DNA of 62,535 bases from Candidatus Nomurabacteria bacterium (GCA_031290255.1 JAITNW010000008.1:1-62535); one strand, 5' to 3'; positions 17,998-25,680 are shown, counted from the first letter of the stretch. Translations and numbers: made by a program. The notes: generated by a model from the sequence alone, not told the origin.

Positions 17998-18705
17998 ATG
18001 GGTAATAAAAAGAAAATGTCGCGTGGCGCGCTGCTGGAATTGCTGGTAGTCATCCTGCTGGGCGTCACGGCGTTGCTGACCGCGTGGGCAAGCTGGGTTG
18101 GTTCCCTGCACGGCGGGAATCAGGCGACCAATTACACGCGCAGCAACAATATTGCGTCCGAGGGCAACTCGGAGTACAACGCTGCTGTGCAGAGCCTCAC
18201 GCAGGACATGATGCTCTACAATGAGGTTAACGTCCTGATGATTGACCAAGCCTTTGCGGAGAATCGGGGCGACAAGGATGAATTGGGGAAAATTTCATGG
18301 AAAATCGACGAGTTAATCAGCGCTAACATGAGCGAAGAGCTGTCCGTCGCCTTTGACTGGGCGATGGAGCAGACAGAAGCCAGAGGCGAATCGGTTTCGC
18401 CTTTTGAGAAAGAAGGCTTCGTCGAGAGCTATTTTGAGACGGCGAACGCGTTGCTCGCCGAATCGGAGGAGATACTTGAGCAGGGCAAGCAAGACAACAA
18501 GAACGGTGACACCTTTGGCTTGGTTACCGTCATCTATTCGATGGTGCTGTTTTTACTGGGTATCACCGGCACGTTCAAGAACGAAAAGAACAAAATCGCC
18601 GTATTGTGCATTTCGGGCGCGGCGTTCCTCATCGCCACAATCTTTATGATGACGATCCCAATGCCCACAGGGTTCAGTCTGTCGAGCTTCTTCGGGGGCA
18701 ATTAA
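17998..18705 (+). CDS. Predicted membrane protein, likely horizontally acquired
   Basis: This 235-residue protein has one N-terminal membrane helix (about 11-31), a long soluble acidic middle and two C-terminal helices (about 178-200 and 204-226). The layout is reminiscent of DUF4337-type proteins, but I do not recognise it firmly. Codon choice (frequent CTG, GGC, GCG) and a strong Shine-Dalgarno differ from adjacent genes, and a TnpV-like fragment lies upstream, so a Firmicutes origin is plausible. It forms a pair with the 18725 gene. Confidence 0.75.
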   Translation: MGNKKKMSRGALLELLVVILLGVTALLTAWASWVGSLHGGNQATNYTRSNNIASEGNSEYNAAVQSLTQDMMLYNEVNVLMIDQAFAENRGDKDELGKISWKIDELISANMSEELSVAFDWAMEQTEARGESVSPFEKEGFVESYFETANALLAESEEILEQGKQDNKNGDTFGLVTVIYSMVLFLLGITGTFKNEKNKIAVLCISGAAFLIATIFMMTIPMPTGFSLSSFFGGN

Positions 18706-18724
18706 TATTTAAGGAGACACGAAA

Positions 18725-19093
18725 ATGAAAGTAAAAGGCTCGGGTTCAGCCCGCTATATCGAGATAACAGCAAAGAATAACTACACGCAGGAGGAGTTGC
18801 TCGAGCTGCTCCAAACACAGGGGAATTTCCCGGTCGGCGCGCCCGTTATGAGCAAACTACTGGGCGTACAGTTAATAGACTTTCCTGGAGAAGACGGCTA
18901 CACCAATTCGGTGACCGCTAAGAAGAACAAAATAACCATAAGTCAGAGTAAGAGATCTGCCAAGGGGATAGGTAAATCATTGTTTCTGGACACGCTGACA
19001 AGCGGCTGGAGCAGGCTGCTGAACGCGGAAGGCAAGAAAAACGAAGCCGTTATGGACGCCATAGGACAAGAGATCGAACGCCTGGTTGGTTAA
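18725..19093 (+). CDS. Hypothetical protein of the foreign gene pair
   Basis: The 122-residue protein has no motif I recognise. It contains a basic KKNKITISQSKRSAKGIGKS stretch and predicted mixed alpha/beta structure without membrane segments. AAGGAGACACGAAAATG is a strong initiation site. It begins 19 bases after the 17998 gene, so the two are co-transcribed. The function is unknown. Confidence 0.7.
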   Translation: MKVKGSGSARYIEITAKNNYTQEELLELLQTQGNFPVGAPVMSKLLGVQLIDFPGEDGYTNSVTAKKNKITISQSKRSAKGIGKSLFLDTLTSGWSRLLNAEGKKNEAVMDAIGQEIERLVG

Positions 19094-19237
19094 CAAATTT
19101 GAAAAGAACAGTTGGGCAGAAATCCGAGCAAGCGCAACAGCAAGTCAAGACGGCGTAATGCTGTCATTTAGCGGCAAAAGTCGCAAGCGGAGCAACCATG
19201 AAAGGTTGCCCCGCCTACGTACTTCTTTATCGCCCGC

Positions 19238-19262
19238 CCTCTTTCTTGGAAGAGGTCTTTTT
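19238..19262 (+). terminator. Terminator of the foreign gene pair
   Basis: CCTCTT and AAGAGG form a hairpin followed by TCTTTTT. Just upstream another stem (GCAACC/GGTTGC near 19195) lacks a T run. Confidence 0.6.
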
Positions 19263-19278
19263 GGTTGGTTTTTGTGGG

Positions 19279-20352
19279 TTATTTTTTCTTGTTGGCGAAG
19301 CTGAGGGAGATCTTGCGACCTTCTTTGTCGATGTCGAGGACCTTGAACTCTTTGCGTTCGTTCAGAGTGAAGATCTTCTCTGGGTCGACGTCGCTGCCTT
19401 CACCTAATTCACTGACGTGAACGAGGGCTTCGACGGCTGGGGAGATTTGGACGAAGGCGCCAAATGGCGTGATGCGCGTGACGGTTCCCTCTACTTTGTC
19501 GCCTTTTTTGAAGGTGGCGATTTCGGTGGCCCATGGGTCTTCTTTGAGTTGCTTCATGGAAAGAGAGAGGCGATCTTTGTCGATGGCGATGATTTTGGCC
19601 TCGATCGGTGCGCCTACTTTGACGTAGTCAGCTGGGCTACTGACCCGTTCCCAAGAGATTTCGGAGATATGAATCAAGCCTTCGATGCCGTCGACGTTGA
19701 CGAATACGCCAAAATCTACGACGCCGGTGACTACGCCCTTGACGATGTCACCGACTTTGAGCTCGGCGAACCTTTCAGCTAGACCGTCTTTGATAGCTTC
19801 TTTTTCGGAGAAAATGAGCTTGTTGGTCTTTTTGTCGGCGTCGAGGATGCGAACGCGGATATTTTGGCCGACTAAAGCGTTTAAGCGCTGCAAGATTTCG
19901 TCTTTGTCTGAGTTGCCGACGCGAGGATAATGCTCGGCGGAAAGCTGAGAGACGGGCAAGAAGCCACGAATGCCTTCATACTCGACGAGGAGGCCGCCAC
20001 GGTTGGCGTCGAATGGTTGGATCTCGACGATTTCTCCAGCATCAAGCTTGACGATGATTTCGTCCCAGCCCTTGTCTTTGACTGCTTTGCGGAGAGATAG
20101 GAGGATTAAGCCATCATCCATCTCAGTATCTACTACGCTGGCGGATACGACATCGCCTTCGTTTAGTTGTCGGCCGAAGGTGACTTCGCGACGTGGCACC
20201 ATGCCGACGCCTCGTGCACCGAGGTCGAGTAGAATTTCGTGCTTCTTGACAGTTAGCACTGTCCCCTCAATGGTATCCCCTAGAATTACGGGCTTGGCCG
20301 ATTCGCTGGCTGCGAGTAACTCATCCATAGTTAATGTGTCTTTTGTTGACAT
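19279..20352 (-). CDS. rpsA: Ribosomal protein bS1-like, four S1 domains
   Basis: S1 binds mRNA and helps its recruitment to the 30S subunit. The 357 residues hold four S1 OB-fold repeats at roughly 22-92, 105-175, 195-262 and 280-350, the last two best conserved (GVVDFGVFVNVDGIEGLIH and ITPFGAFVQISPAVEALVH). E. coli S1 has six repeats; four is common in Gram-positive lineages. A GAAAGGA Shine-Dalgarno precedes the ATG. Confidence 0.93.
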   Translation of the reverse strand: MSTKDTLTMDELLAASESAKPVILGDTIEGTVLTVKKHEILLDLGARGVGMVPRREVTFGRQLNEGDVVSASVVDTEMDDGLILLSLRKAVKDKGWDEIIVKLDAGEIVEIQPFDANRGGLLVEYEGIRGFLPVSQLSAEHYPRVGNSDKDEILQRLNALVGQNIRVRILDADKKTNKLIFSEKEAIKDGLAERFAELKVGDIVKGVVTGVVDFGVFVNVDGIEGLIHISEISWERVSSPADYVKVGAPIEAKIIAIDKDRLSLSMKQLKEDPWATEIATFKKGDKVEGTVTRITPFGAFVQISPAVEALVHVSELGEGSDVDPEKIFTLNERKEFKVLDIDKEGRKISLSFANKKK

Positions 20353-20476
20353 TTAGTTTTCCTTTCATTGGGACAGCTCAAGGAGTCTTGAAGGTTTCAA
20401 GAAGCCGTGAGCGTGCCCCAAAGTCTCTGGTATTTTATCAGGTTGGGTGGAAAAATGCAAATTTTTTGAGAAGATT

Positions 20477-20845
20477 TTAGTTGCGACGGTGATTGCGGTG
20501 GATAGTGGTGGCGGTGAGAGCTAGAATGTAGGTGGAGAGGCCGGCTAGGAGAGCTGGGAGGATGATGTCTTCTGGGCCGGTTTTGGGGAGGTTTTCTGGG
20601 GATTCGGTGATGGTGGGGAGTTCGGGGGTGACCTCGGCTACTAAGGGTTTATCTTCTTCTGAGGTGGCTGGCTCTTCTGTGGTGGTGTCTTGTTCGCTGG
20701 TTTCTTCTGGGTTGGCTATTTCATCTGATGGTTTTGGGCCGGATAGAGAGATGGCGATGATCAAACCGGCGATGACTATGATGGCGACTAGGCCTACTAT
20801 TGCCCACCAGCCCCATTTCTTGATGTTGGTTGTCGGTTGTTCCAT
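20477..20845 (-). CDS. LPXTG-anchored surface protein with N-terminal membrane helix
   Basis: The 122-residue protein has a hydrophobic segment at 12-36, a Pro/Glu/Thr-rich stalk at 37-85, LPKTG at 86-90, a second hydrophobic segment at about 94-114 and a basic tail (HRNHRRN). This is a full sortase sorting signal. The sortase would cleave between T and G and attach the protein to the cell surface. The short stalk leaves little room for a functional domain. AAGGAG precedes the ATG. Confidence 0.85.
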   Translation of the reverse strand: MEQPTTNIKKWGWWAIVGLVAIIVIAGLIIAISLSGPKPSDEIANPEETSEQDTTTEEPATSEEDKPLVAEVTPELPTITESPENLPKTGPEDIILPALLAGLSTYILALTATTIHRNHRRN

Positions 20846-20946
20846 TTTTTGACTCCTTGAAAAATAATAAATACTCTGTTTAGGTTATACCATTTTGGTG
20901 GTGATAATGCAATCACTTTATCCATCTGTTTGCTAGGGGGCGACCG

Positions 20947-21028
20947 GCGGGTCCTGTCGAGGTCTTCTCCCCAGAAAAAAATTTAAGAAATTTTCTTTCT
21001 GGGGATGCCCCTAGACCTCGCCACCCGC
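20947..21028. repeat. 82-bp structured repeat, copy 2
   Basis: This copy is identical to 59880-59961 and the inverse of 33-114. Nested arms are GCGGGT/ACCCGC, GAGGTCT/AGACCTC and CCCCAGAAA/TTTCTGGGG. It sits between divergent genes, so it is not simply a terminator of one of them. Confidence 0.9.
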
Positions 21029-21214
21029 ACGTGTCGCGCCTTGGTTGGGAGGAGATTCAAATTTAGGCTCTCTGAGGAGGACGGGAGAGGGTGTGGGTTA
21101 CGCTTCTATTTTCCTAGTCGTGTAGTGCCTAAGACCCTTGTGAAGACGGGCGGGCGCATGTGGGGCTTATTTGGAGAGGCTGGGCTTGCGTTATTTCTTC
21201 GGACAATCCTGTGG

Positions 21215-21220
21215 TACAAT
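21215..21220 (+). promoter_or_regulatory. Leaderless-type -10 box of the ROK gene
   Basis: TACAAT is followed by TGGGGT and the ATG at 21227. Confidence 0.6.
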
Positions 21221-21226
21221 TGGGGT

Positions 21227-22027
21227 ATGTATTTGTGTGTGGATATTGGAGGTACTAAGACGTTGGTGGCGCTTGTGAATGAGGCGGGTAAGATTGTGCG
21301 GTTTTCGAAATTTGCGACGGCTTTTGATCAGAAGCGGTTTTTTGCGATGTTGGTGGAGGAGATTCGGATTGGTTTTTGTATGGACAATGTGCGGGCTATA
21401 TCGGTGGCGATGCCGGGGCCGACGGAAAAAAATCAGGCTCTGTGGCTGGGAAATTTACCTTGGGCGAATTTTGATATTGCTGGGGATTTGAATGCGGAGT
21501 TTGGGTTGCCGGTGTTTGTGGAGAATGATGCGAATTTGGCAGGGTTGGCGGAGGCGGCTAGCTTTAGGGGTTTATCGGTATATTTGACGTTTTCTACGGG
21601 TGTGGGTGGGGGCGTGGTGAGGAATGGAGAGATGGAGGCTTCGACGCGGATTTATGAGCCGGGTCATGATAAGTATGAGTGGGATGGCAATGTGATGGAG
21701 TGGGAGGACTTTGCTTCAGCTAAAGCGGTGGCGGATTATTTCGGGAAGTTGACTAGTGAGATTAGCTCACCAGATGATTGGCATGAGGTGGCAATGCGAA
21801 TTGCGACGGGACTGCACTCGGTGGTTTCTTCGATTCGGCCGAATCATATTATTTTTGGGGGGCCGTTAGGGCTAGAGCTGAAGAAGTATCAGAGGTATTT
21901 GAAGAAAGAACTTGAGGAGCAATTGTCTCCTGGAGCGAAAATGCCCAAGCTGACGGTGGCAAAGCTTGGGGATAAATCGGTAATTTATGGTTGCTACATC
22001 TATGCTAGAGATCAACTCGTTAATTGA
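21227..22027 (+). CDS. ROK-family sugar kinase
   Basis: The protein (266 aa) begins CVDIGGTKTLVALV, the ROK phosphate loop, with VAMPGPTEKN, VENDANLAGLAEA (catalytic Asp in ENDAN) and STGVGGGVV following. The zinc-finger cysteines of many ROK kinases are missing. It likely phosphorylates a hexose such as glucose; specificity cannot be read from sequence. ATG 21227 was chosen because it follows a -10 box by 6 bases; an upstream extension would run through the 82-bp repeat. It overlaps the next gene by 41 bases. Confidence 0.88.
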   Translation: MYLCVDIGGTKTLVALVNEAGKIVRFSKFATAFDQKRFFAMLVEEIRIGFCMDNVRAISVAMPGPTEKNQALWLGNLPWANFDIAGDLNAEFGLPVFVENDANLAGLAEAASFRGLSVYLTFSTGVGGGVVRNGEMEASTRIYEPGHDKYEWDGNVMEWEDFASAKAVADYFGKLTSEISSPDDWHEVAMRIATGLHSVVSSIRPNHIIFGGPLGLELKKYQRYLKKELEEQLSPGAKMPKLTVAKLGDKSVIYGCYIYARDQLVN

Positions 22028-22439
22028 GAGGCTGAGGAGGGATTTTGCTGGGCTGGTTTTTGAGGAGGGGGAGGTTTTTATGTTCCGACCGCCTTGCGAG
22101 ATTTATTATAATGTCAATTATCTAGGTCTACCTTGCGATAAAATTGCCCTTCTGACGCTACATGAGGCCGCACACGCGGTTTTGAAGCATAAGGACTATG
22201 ATTATGACATTGAGCTTGTAAGGATGGAGGCGGAGGCTTGGGAGAGGTCTAAGGGGCTTTGTAAAGAATACGATGTGGAGTGGGATGAGGATTTTGTGCA
22301 GGATCGGCTAGATTCTTATAGGGACTGGATACATGAGAGGTCACTCTGCCCTGTTTGTGGGGTTGCTGGATGGCAGGATGAGGAGGGGTTTCGGTATCGT
22401 TGCCCGATGTGCGAGAGGGTTTTTGGGGCTGGACAATAA
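21987..22439 (+). CDS. Small HExxH protein with C-terminal zinc ribbon
   Basis: The 150-residue protein has LTLHEAAHAVLKH with H59, E60 and H63, a zincin-type site like that of ImmA/IrrE or SprT-like proteins, and ends with a four-cysteine ribbon (CPVCG and CPMCE, about 121-143). It overlaps the ROK gene end by 41 bases (26 if the ATG at 22002 is used). Peptidase activity is inferred; the substrate is unknown. Confidence 0.75.
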   Translation: MVATSMLEINSLIERLRRDFAGLVFEEGEVFMFRPPCEIYYNVNYLGLPCDKIALLTLHEAAHAVLKHKDYDYDIELVRMEAEAWERSKGLCKEYDVEWDEDFVQDRLDSYRDWIHERSLCPVCGVAGWQDEEGFRYRCPMCERVFGAGQ

Positions 22440-22468
22440 AAATAAGCCTCTGATGAGGCTTATTTTTT
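22438..22468. terminator. Bidirectional terminator
   Basis: AAATAAGCCTC and GAGGCTTATTT form a stem with A and T runs on both sides, between convergent genes. Confidence 0.85.
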
Positions 22469-22487
22469 AAGAGGTTGCCTGATTAGG

Positions 22488-22688
22488 CTATGCTCTTTTA
22501 GCTTTACCGCGTTTAGAAACGCGACCGCCCTTAGCACCAGCAATCTTAGCAAGTGCAGGATTTGCGGCAAATCCGCCAGTGTGACCATTTTTACCACCTT
22601 TTCGGCCTATTTCGGCGTAAAATTCACGACCGTATTTAGCCTTATTGGTTGCGGCGGCTTTCTTGCCACCAGCCTTGGTTCCAGCCAT
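22488..22688 (-). CDS. KGG-repeat stress-type protein
   Basis: The 66-residue, very basic protein has IGRKGGKNGHTGGF and IAGAKGGRVSKRG, matching the KGG motif of small stress-induced proteins (GsiB/con-10 type). ATG 22688 with GGAG eight bases upstream is a better start than the one 24 bases further up. It probably is a disordered nucleic-acid-binding or hydration-type protein; the role is not established. Confidence 0.8.
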   Translation of the reverse strand: MAGTKAGGKKAAATNKAKYGREFYAEIGRKGGKNGHTGGFAANPALAKIAGAKGGRVSKRGKAKRA

Positions 22689-22864
22689 CTGAAACTCCGT
22701 TCTGCCCACCAATATATTTAATTATTCTCCACGAGATAATAGCAAACAAGCCGCCTTATCAGGTGTTCATGAGCATTATAGCATACCGCTTACATTTTGT
22801 CAATATGTTTTTGGTTAGAATTATTTTATAATAGCCGAACACACCTTTGTGCAAAACTGGGTTA

Positions 22865-22911
22865 TTTTCCACAATGCAAGCATTGACATTATCCGTTTGG
22901 TGAGATATTAT
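22865..22911 (+). promoter_or_regulatory. Promoter of candidate sRNA 1
   Basis: TTGACA (22883-22888) and TATTAT (22906-22911) are 17 bases apart. TTTTCCACA lies just upstream at 22865-22873. The 14 bases TATTATAGGGGTAG are shared with the promoter at 39916-39944. Confidence 0.75.
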
Positions 22912-22917
22912 AGGGGT

Positions 22918-23066
22918 AGTTTGAGGGAAATGCGAGATCTCTCAATCTTTAATGAGGCGCCCGAAGAAAAGGCGCCTCGTTTGCTAGGAACTGTTATATT
23001 GATGGTTGGTCGGAATTGTCGCTGTCTTTTTGAATTCAAAGAACCTCCGATGGAGGTTCTTTTCTT
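22918..23066 (+). ncRNA. Candidate small RNA 1
   Basis: A near-consensus promoter and an intrinsic terminator (AAAGAACCTCC/GGAGGTTCTTTT, 23038-23063) bound about 150 bases. An internal strong hairpin is GAGGCGCC/GGCGCCTC (22962-22986). A 53-codon frame starting at 22931 reads through the terminator stem with a poorly placed GAGGG, so I favour RNA. It matches no RNA family I know. Confidence 0.55.
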
Positions 23067-23115
23067 TTGCGATATTGGTGGAGTGCGCTAGGCGTAAGCC
23101 TAACGACACCCCTCG

Positions 23116-23192
23116 TGGTGGGGATATGTGGATTTGAACCACAGACCTCGTCATTATCAGTGACGCGCTCTAACCAGCTGAGCTATATCCCC
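23116..23192 (-). tRNA. tRNA-Ile (GAU)
   Basis: A full cloverleaf with 7-bp acceptor GGGGATA/TATCCCC and anticodon loop CTGATAA gives GAT. The CCA end is encoded. It reads the AUC/AUU codons of the T-box-controlled ileS system. Confidence 0.95.
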
Positions 23193-23257
23193 AACTTAGG
23201 TCATTTTACTAAAGTTCCCTGTTTTTCGCAAGCGCTATGTGTTAGAATAAGCTTATT

Positions 23258-23494
23258 ATGGATATTTCTTGGGAATTTTCGGTTGGTTGGTTTGTTTTGG
23301 GGCTTCTGATATTGATTGCGGGTGGGCTAGTGGTGATATTTTATAGGCAAATATCTGAGAATTTGGCGAGTGGTGTGTCGAGTTATGATAGAGTGAAACT
23401 TTTTGGTTTGATTGGTTGCGGTGTTGGACTGCTGATTATGATGAACTTACACACCTTGTTATTGAGGTTTTTCGTCAGCCTGATAATCCGATAA
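23258..23494 (+). CDS. Small two-helix membrane protein
   Basis: The 78-residue protein has hydrophobic segments at about 9-29 and 48-70 separated by a polar loop with a basic residue pair. TGTTAGAAT, an extended -10, lies 9 bases before the ATG and there is no Shine-Dalgarno. Its 3' end overlaps the convergent GNAT gene by 36 bases. The function is unknown. Confidence 0.6.
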   Translation: MDISWEFSVGWFVLGLLILIAGGLVVIFYRQISENLASGVSSYDRVKLFGLIGCGVGLLIMMNLHTLLLRFFVSLIIR

Positions 23495-23935
23495 TTCTAC
23501 TCTGAAGAAATTCGTGTCATAAATGGAGGCATTTTTCTTGAGGTAGAAGCTGACAGCACCGGTTTTTTTGTCTTTGCCGGAGGCGGTGAATTCTAATCGG
23601 TTGCAGCCTTTGTGACGGCCCCATGCGATGATCTTATCCCATAATTGGGTGCCGATTCCCTGTCCGCGACAATTTTCGTCGACTACGTAATCTTCTAAAT
23701 ACGCGTTGCGGCCGATTTTGGCGCCTAAGACGACGGATGTGGTGGCCATGCCGATTAGCTTGCCATCTTCGTCGAAGGCGAGGATTTGATCATGGTGTGG
23801 TGACTCAATAACGTCCTCAATCCATTCACGGCTGACGGCCGAACCGTCCCATTTGGTACTGAGCTGGGTCAGTAGTGTACCCATTTGTTCTGCTACGTCT
23901 GGGTCATATTCAGACATTATGCCAATTTCTATCAT
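23459..23935 (-). CDS. GNAT-family N-acetyltransferase
   Basis: The 158-residue protein contains the acetyl-CoA-binding motif A as VVDENCRGQGIGTQLW (about 85-100), preceded by YLEDYVV. It probably acetylates an amine of a small molecule or protein; the substrate cannot be inferred. It overlaps glmM by 4 bases and follows it in the same transcript. Confidence 0.9.
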   Translation of the reverse strand: MIEIGIMSEYDPDVAEQMGTLLTQLSTKWDGSAVSREWIEDVIESPHHDQILAFDEDGKLIGMATTSVVLGAKIGRNAYLEDYVVDENCRGQGIGTQLWDKIIAWGRHKGCNRLEFTASGKDKKTGAVSFYLKKNASIYDTNFFRVELSDYQADEKPQ

Positions 23936-25269
23936 TGCCCTATCTCCTTTTCTATTATGCTACTTAAGATGTCACCGACTTGATTCATTTTGGTGGCATC
24001 GGTGGCGTCGACTAGAATTCTGAGTTTTTTCTCAGTGCCCGAATAGCGGACGAAGATGCGGCCGTCTGTGCCTAGAAAATCTGTTTGACGATCCAACTCA
24101 GCTTGCCAGCCAGGGACTTCGCTAAGCGGAAGCTTTTCGCGTACGTTAATGCCCCATTGCTTTGAGGGTAGATTCTCGTAAGCCGGCCAGAGTTCGGAGA
24201 GTTTTTTGCCAGTTCTTTTCACGATTAAGAGGGTAAAGAAAGCAATCATGATGCCATCACTGCTCGATAGCCAGGTGGTGAATATGATATGGCCCGAGAA
24301 TTCGCCACCAAGCACGGCGCCCACCTCTTGGCATTTGCGTGCAACTGCTTTGTCTCCGTTTTCTACTTTTTCGACCCGGATTCCATTTTGCTCAAGGTAT
24401 TGGATGGCGCCGAGATTACTGTATTCGGTCAAGACTACGGTATTGTTGGGTAAATTTTCTTGAGATTTTAGGTAAGTCGCAATCATCGCGACGATATGGT
24501 CGCCATCCCAAATGCGCCCCAAATCGTCAACTAGAACGATGCGGTCGCCATCGCCGTCAAAGGCTACGCCTAGATCAACTGGGTTTTGGCGCATGATTTC
24601 TGAGAGTTTTTCTGGGTAGAGGGCGCCACAATTTGTATTGATATTTTCTCCGGTAGGATTGGGGCCAATTTCGTCGAACTGCACGCCAAAACTGCTAGAT
24701 ACTTTGTTGATGAAGTCGTATGTAGACCCGGCTGCGCTGTCGACGTAAGCTTGATATTCTGACAAATCTTCATTTCCTAGAAATTTGCGAAGTTCTGAGG
24801 AATAGCGGAAGGTCACGTCTTCTAGAGGGGCTACGGGCTCTGATATTGCGGCATCCGCTGGGGGCCAGTCAGAAAAGAATATATTTTCGATCTCTAATTC
24901 TTCGCTGTCCATCAATTTATCGCCACCAGAATGGAACACCTTTATGCCGTTATCTGTAGCAGGATTATGGGAGGCGGTGATCATAATGCCACCATTTGCC
25001 GACTCATCCGTCTTGACCAATAGAGCAACGACTGGAGTGGGGACGGTGCCGGCTTCAAGAATGGTAGCGCCGGCTTCGGACATTCCTTTTTCTAGTTCTT
25101 GGCTAATCCATTCGCCACTTTCACGAGTGTCGCGGCCTATGATGATTTTGCCGTTATTAAAAAACTTGCTGATTGCCCCGCCTAGGCGTTGAACGGTTTT
25201 TGGTACTAGTGGCTCCTCGCCAACTTTTGCTCGAATGCCGTCCGTTTTTTCAAAAATTCGTTTTTCCAT
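23932..25269 (-). CDS. glmM: Phosphoglucosamine mutase-like phosphohexomutase
   Basis: The 445-residue protein begins FEKTDGIRAKVGEEPL, as in GlmM, and has the catalytic serine in TASHNP (S100), metal loop DGDGDR (about 237-242), sugar loop GEFSGH and phosphate loop RYSGTEKKLR. It converts glucosamine-6-P to glucosamine-1-P for peptidoglycan precursors; phosphomannomutase activity cannot be excluded. TAAAAT lies 6 bases before the ATG with no Shine-Dalgarno. Confidence 0.9.
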   Translation of the reverse strand: MEKRIFEKTDGIRAKVGEEPLVPKTVQRLGGAISKFFNNGKIIIGRDTRESGEWISQELEKGMSEAGATILEAGTVPTPVVALLVKTDESANGGIMITASHNPATDNGIKVFHSGGDKLMDSEELEIENIFFSDWPPADAAISEPVAPLEDVTFRYSSELRKFLGNEDLSEYQAYVDSAAGSTYDFINKVSSSFGVQFDEIGPNPTGENINTNCGALYPEKLSEIMRQNPVDLGVAFDGDGDRIVLVDDLGRIWDGDHIVAMIATYLKSQENLPNNTVVLTEYSNLGAIQYLEQNGIRVEKVENGDKAVARKCQEVGAVLGGEFSGHIIFTTWLSSSDGIMIAFFTLLIVKRTGKKLSELWPAYENLPSKQWGINVREKLPLSEVPGWQAELDRQTDFLGTDGRIFVRYSGTEKKLRILVDATDATKMNQVGDILSSIIEKEIGQ

Positions 25270-25275
25270 ACAGGT

Positions 25276-25281
25276 ATTTTA
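25276..25281 (-). promoter_or_regulatory. Leaderless-type -10 box of glmM
   Basis: TAAAAT is followed by ACCTGT and the glmM ATG. Confidence 0.6.
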
Positions 25282-25363
25282 GCATATTCTGGAAGGCCCT
25301 TGCAGGAATGCGGCAAGGATAGTTTGAACAAGCTAAGTAACTACATTTTTAATGCAGTTCGAG

Positions 25364-25446
25364 TTTTCCACATTTTTACCTCTGTAGACTTTGTATAAAA
25401 ATTTTATGCAAAACTTCTTGACATTCAAATCGAAAACACTTATAGT
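25364..25446 (+). promoter_or_regulatory. Promoter region of candidate sRNA 2
   Basis: TTGACA (25418-25423) and TATAGT (25441-25446) are 17 bases apart. TTTTCCACA is at 25364-25372. Confidence 0.7.
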
Positions 25447-25452
25447 TAAATT

Positions 25453-25605
25453 AGCTTTTGTGATATTTCGCAAATCACGAAAGCCGCACCCTTTTACGTA
25501 AAACAAACATATTACAAAAAAACAAACAACAAAAGCCCCAACTTTGGGCGTGGTAATAGTAATCTCTCAAGACCACAGCATATTCAAAGTTAGGGGCTTT
25601 TTTGC
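25453..25605 (+). ncRNA. Candidate small RNA 2
   Basis: The transcript would have a 5' hairpin (GCTTTTGTGAT/ATCACGAAAGC, with one mismatch), an A-rich single-stranded linker of about 50 bases, and a long 3' stem (AAAAGCCCCAACTTTG 25531-25546 with 25585-25601) capped by an inner GTGGT/ACCAC stem and ending in T residues. No ORF fits. This organisation is typical of a regulatory RNA, but I recognise no family. Confidence 0.65.
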
Positions 25606-25680
25606 GGTCTGGATTATGGCATTATTGCCGTTTCCAAAAGTCTGATTTCGTTAATTTTTTAGAATTCTGTATGATTTCGA

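Larger units (their letters stand above)
20846..21226. other. Divergent intergenic region
   Basis: This 381-bp gap between divergent genes contains repeat copy 2 (20947-21028) and the -10 box of the ROK gene. I see no ORF with a credible start in the remainder. Confidence 0.6.

Noticed and set aside
17517-18068. Long minus-strand open frame of 183 codons
   Set aside because: It overlaps the 5' end of the 17998 gene, lacks an initiation signal and reads as low-complexity; it covers a transposon-like remnant.
18725-19270. Possible CRISPR-associated or toxin-antitoxin pair in the foreign island
   Set aside because: Neither protein shows nuclease, HTH or toxin motifs, and no repeats of CRISPR type are present.
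21005-21226. N-terminal extension of the ROK kinase
   Set aside because: The extension runs through the 82-bp repeat and the -10 box; the ROK fold starts at 21227.
22849-23091. Plus-strand frame of 80 codons
   Set aside because: It contains a near-perfect promoter and an intrinsic terminator inside the frame, which fits an RNA transcript better than a protein.
25531-25603. Integron attC-like site
   Set aside because: The stem has no recognisable core sites and ends in a T run; a terminator of an sRNA is the simpler reading.
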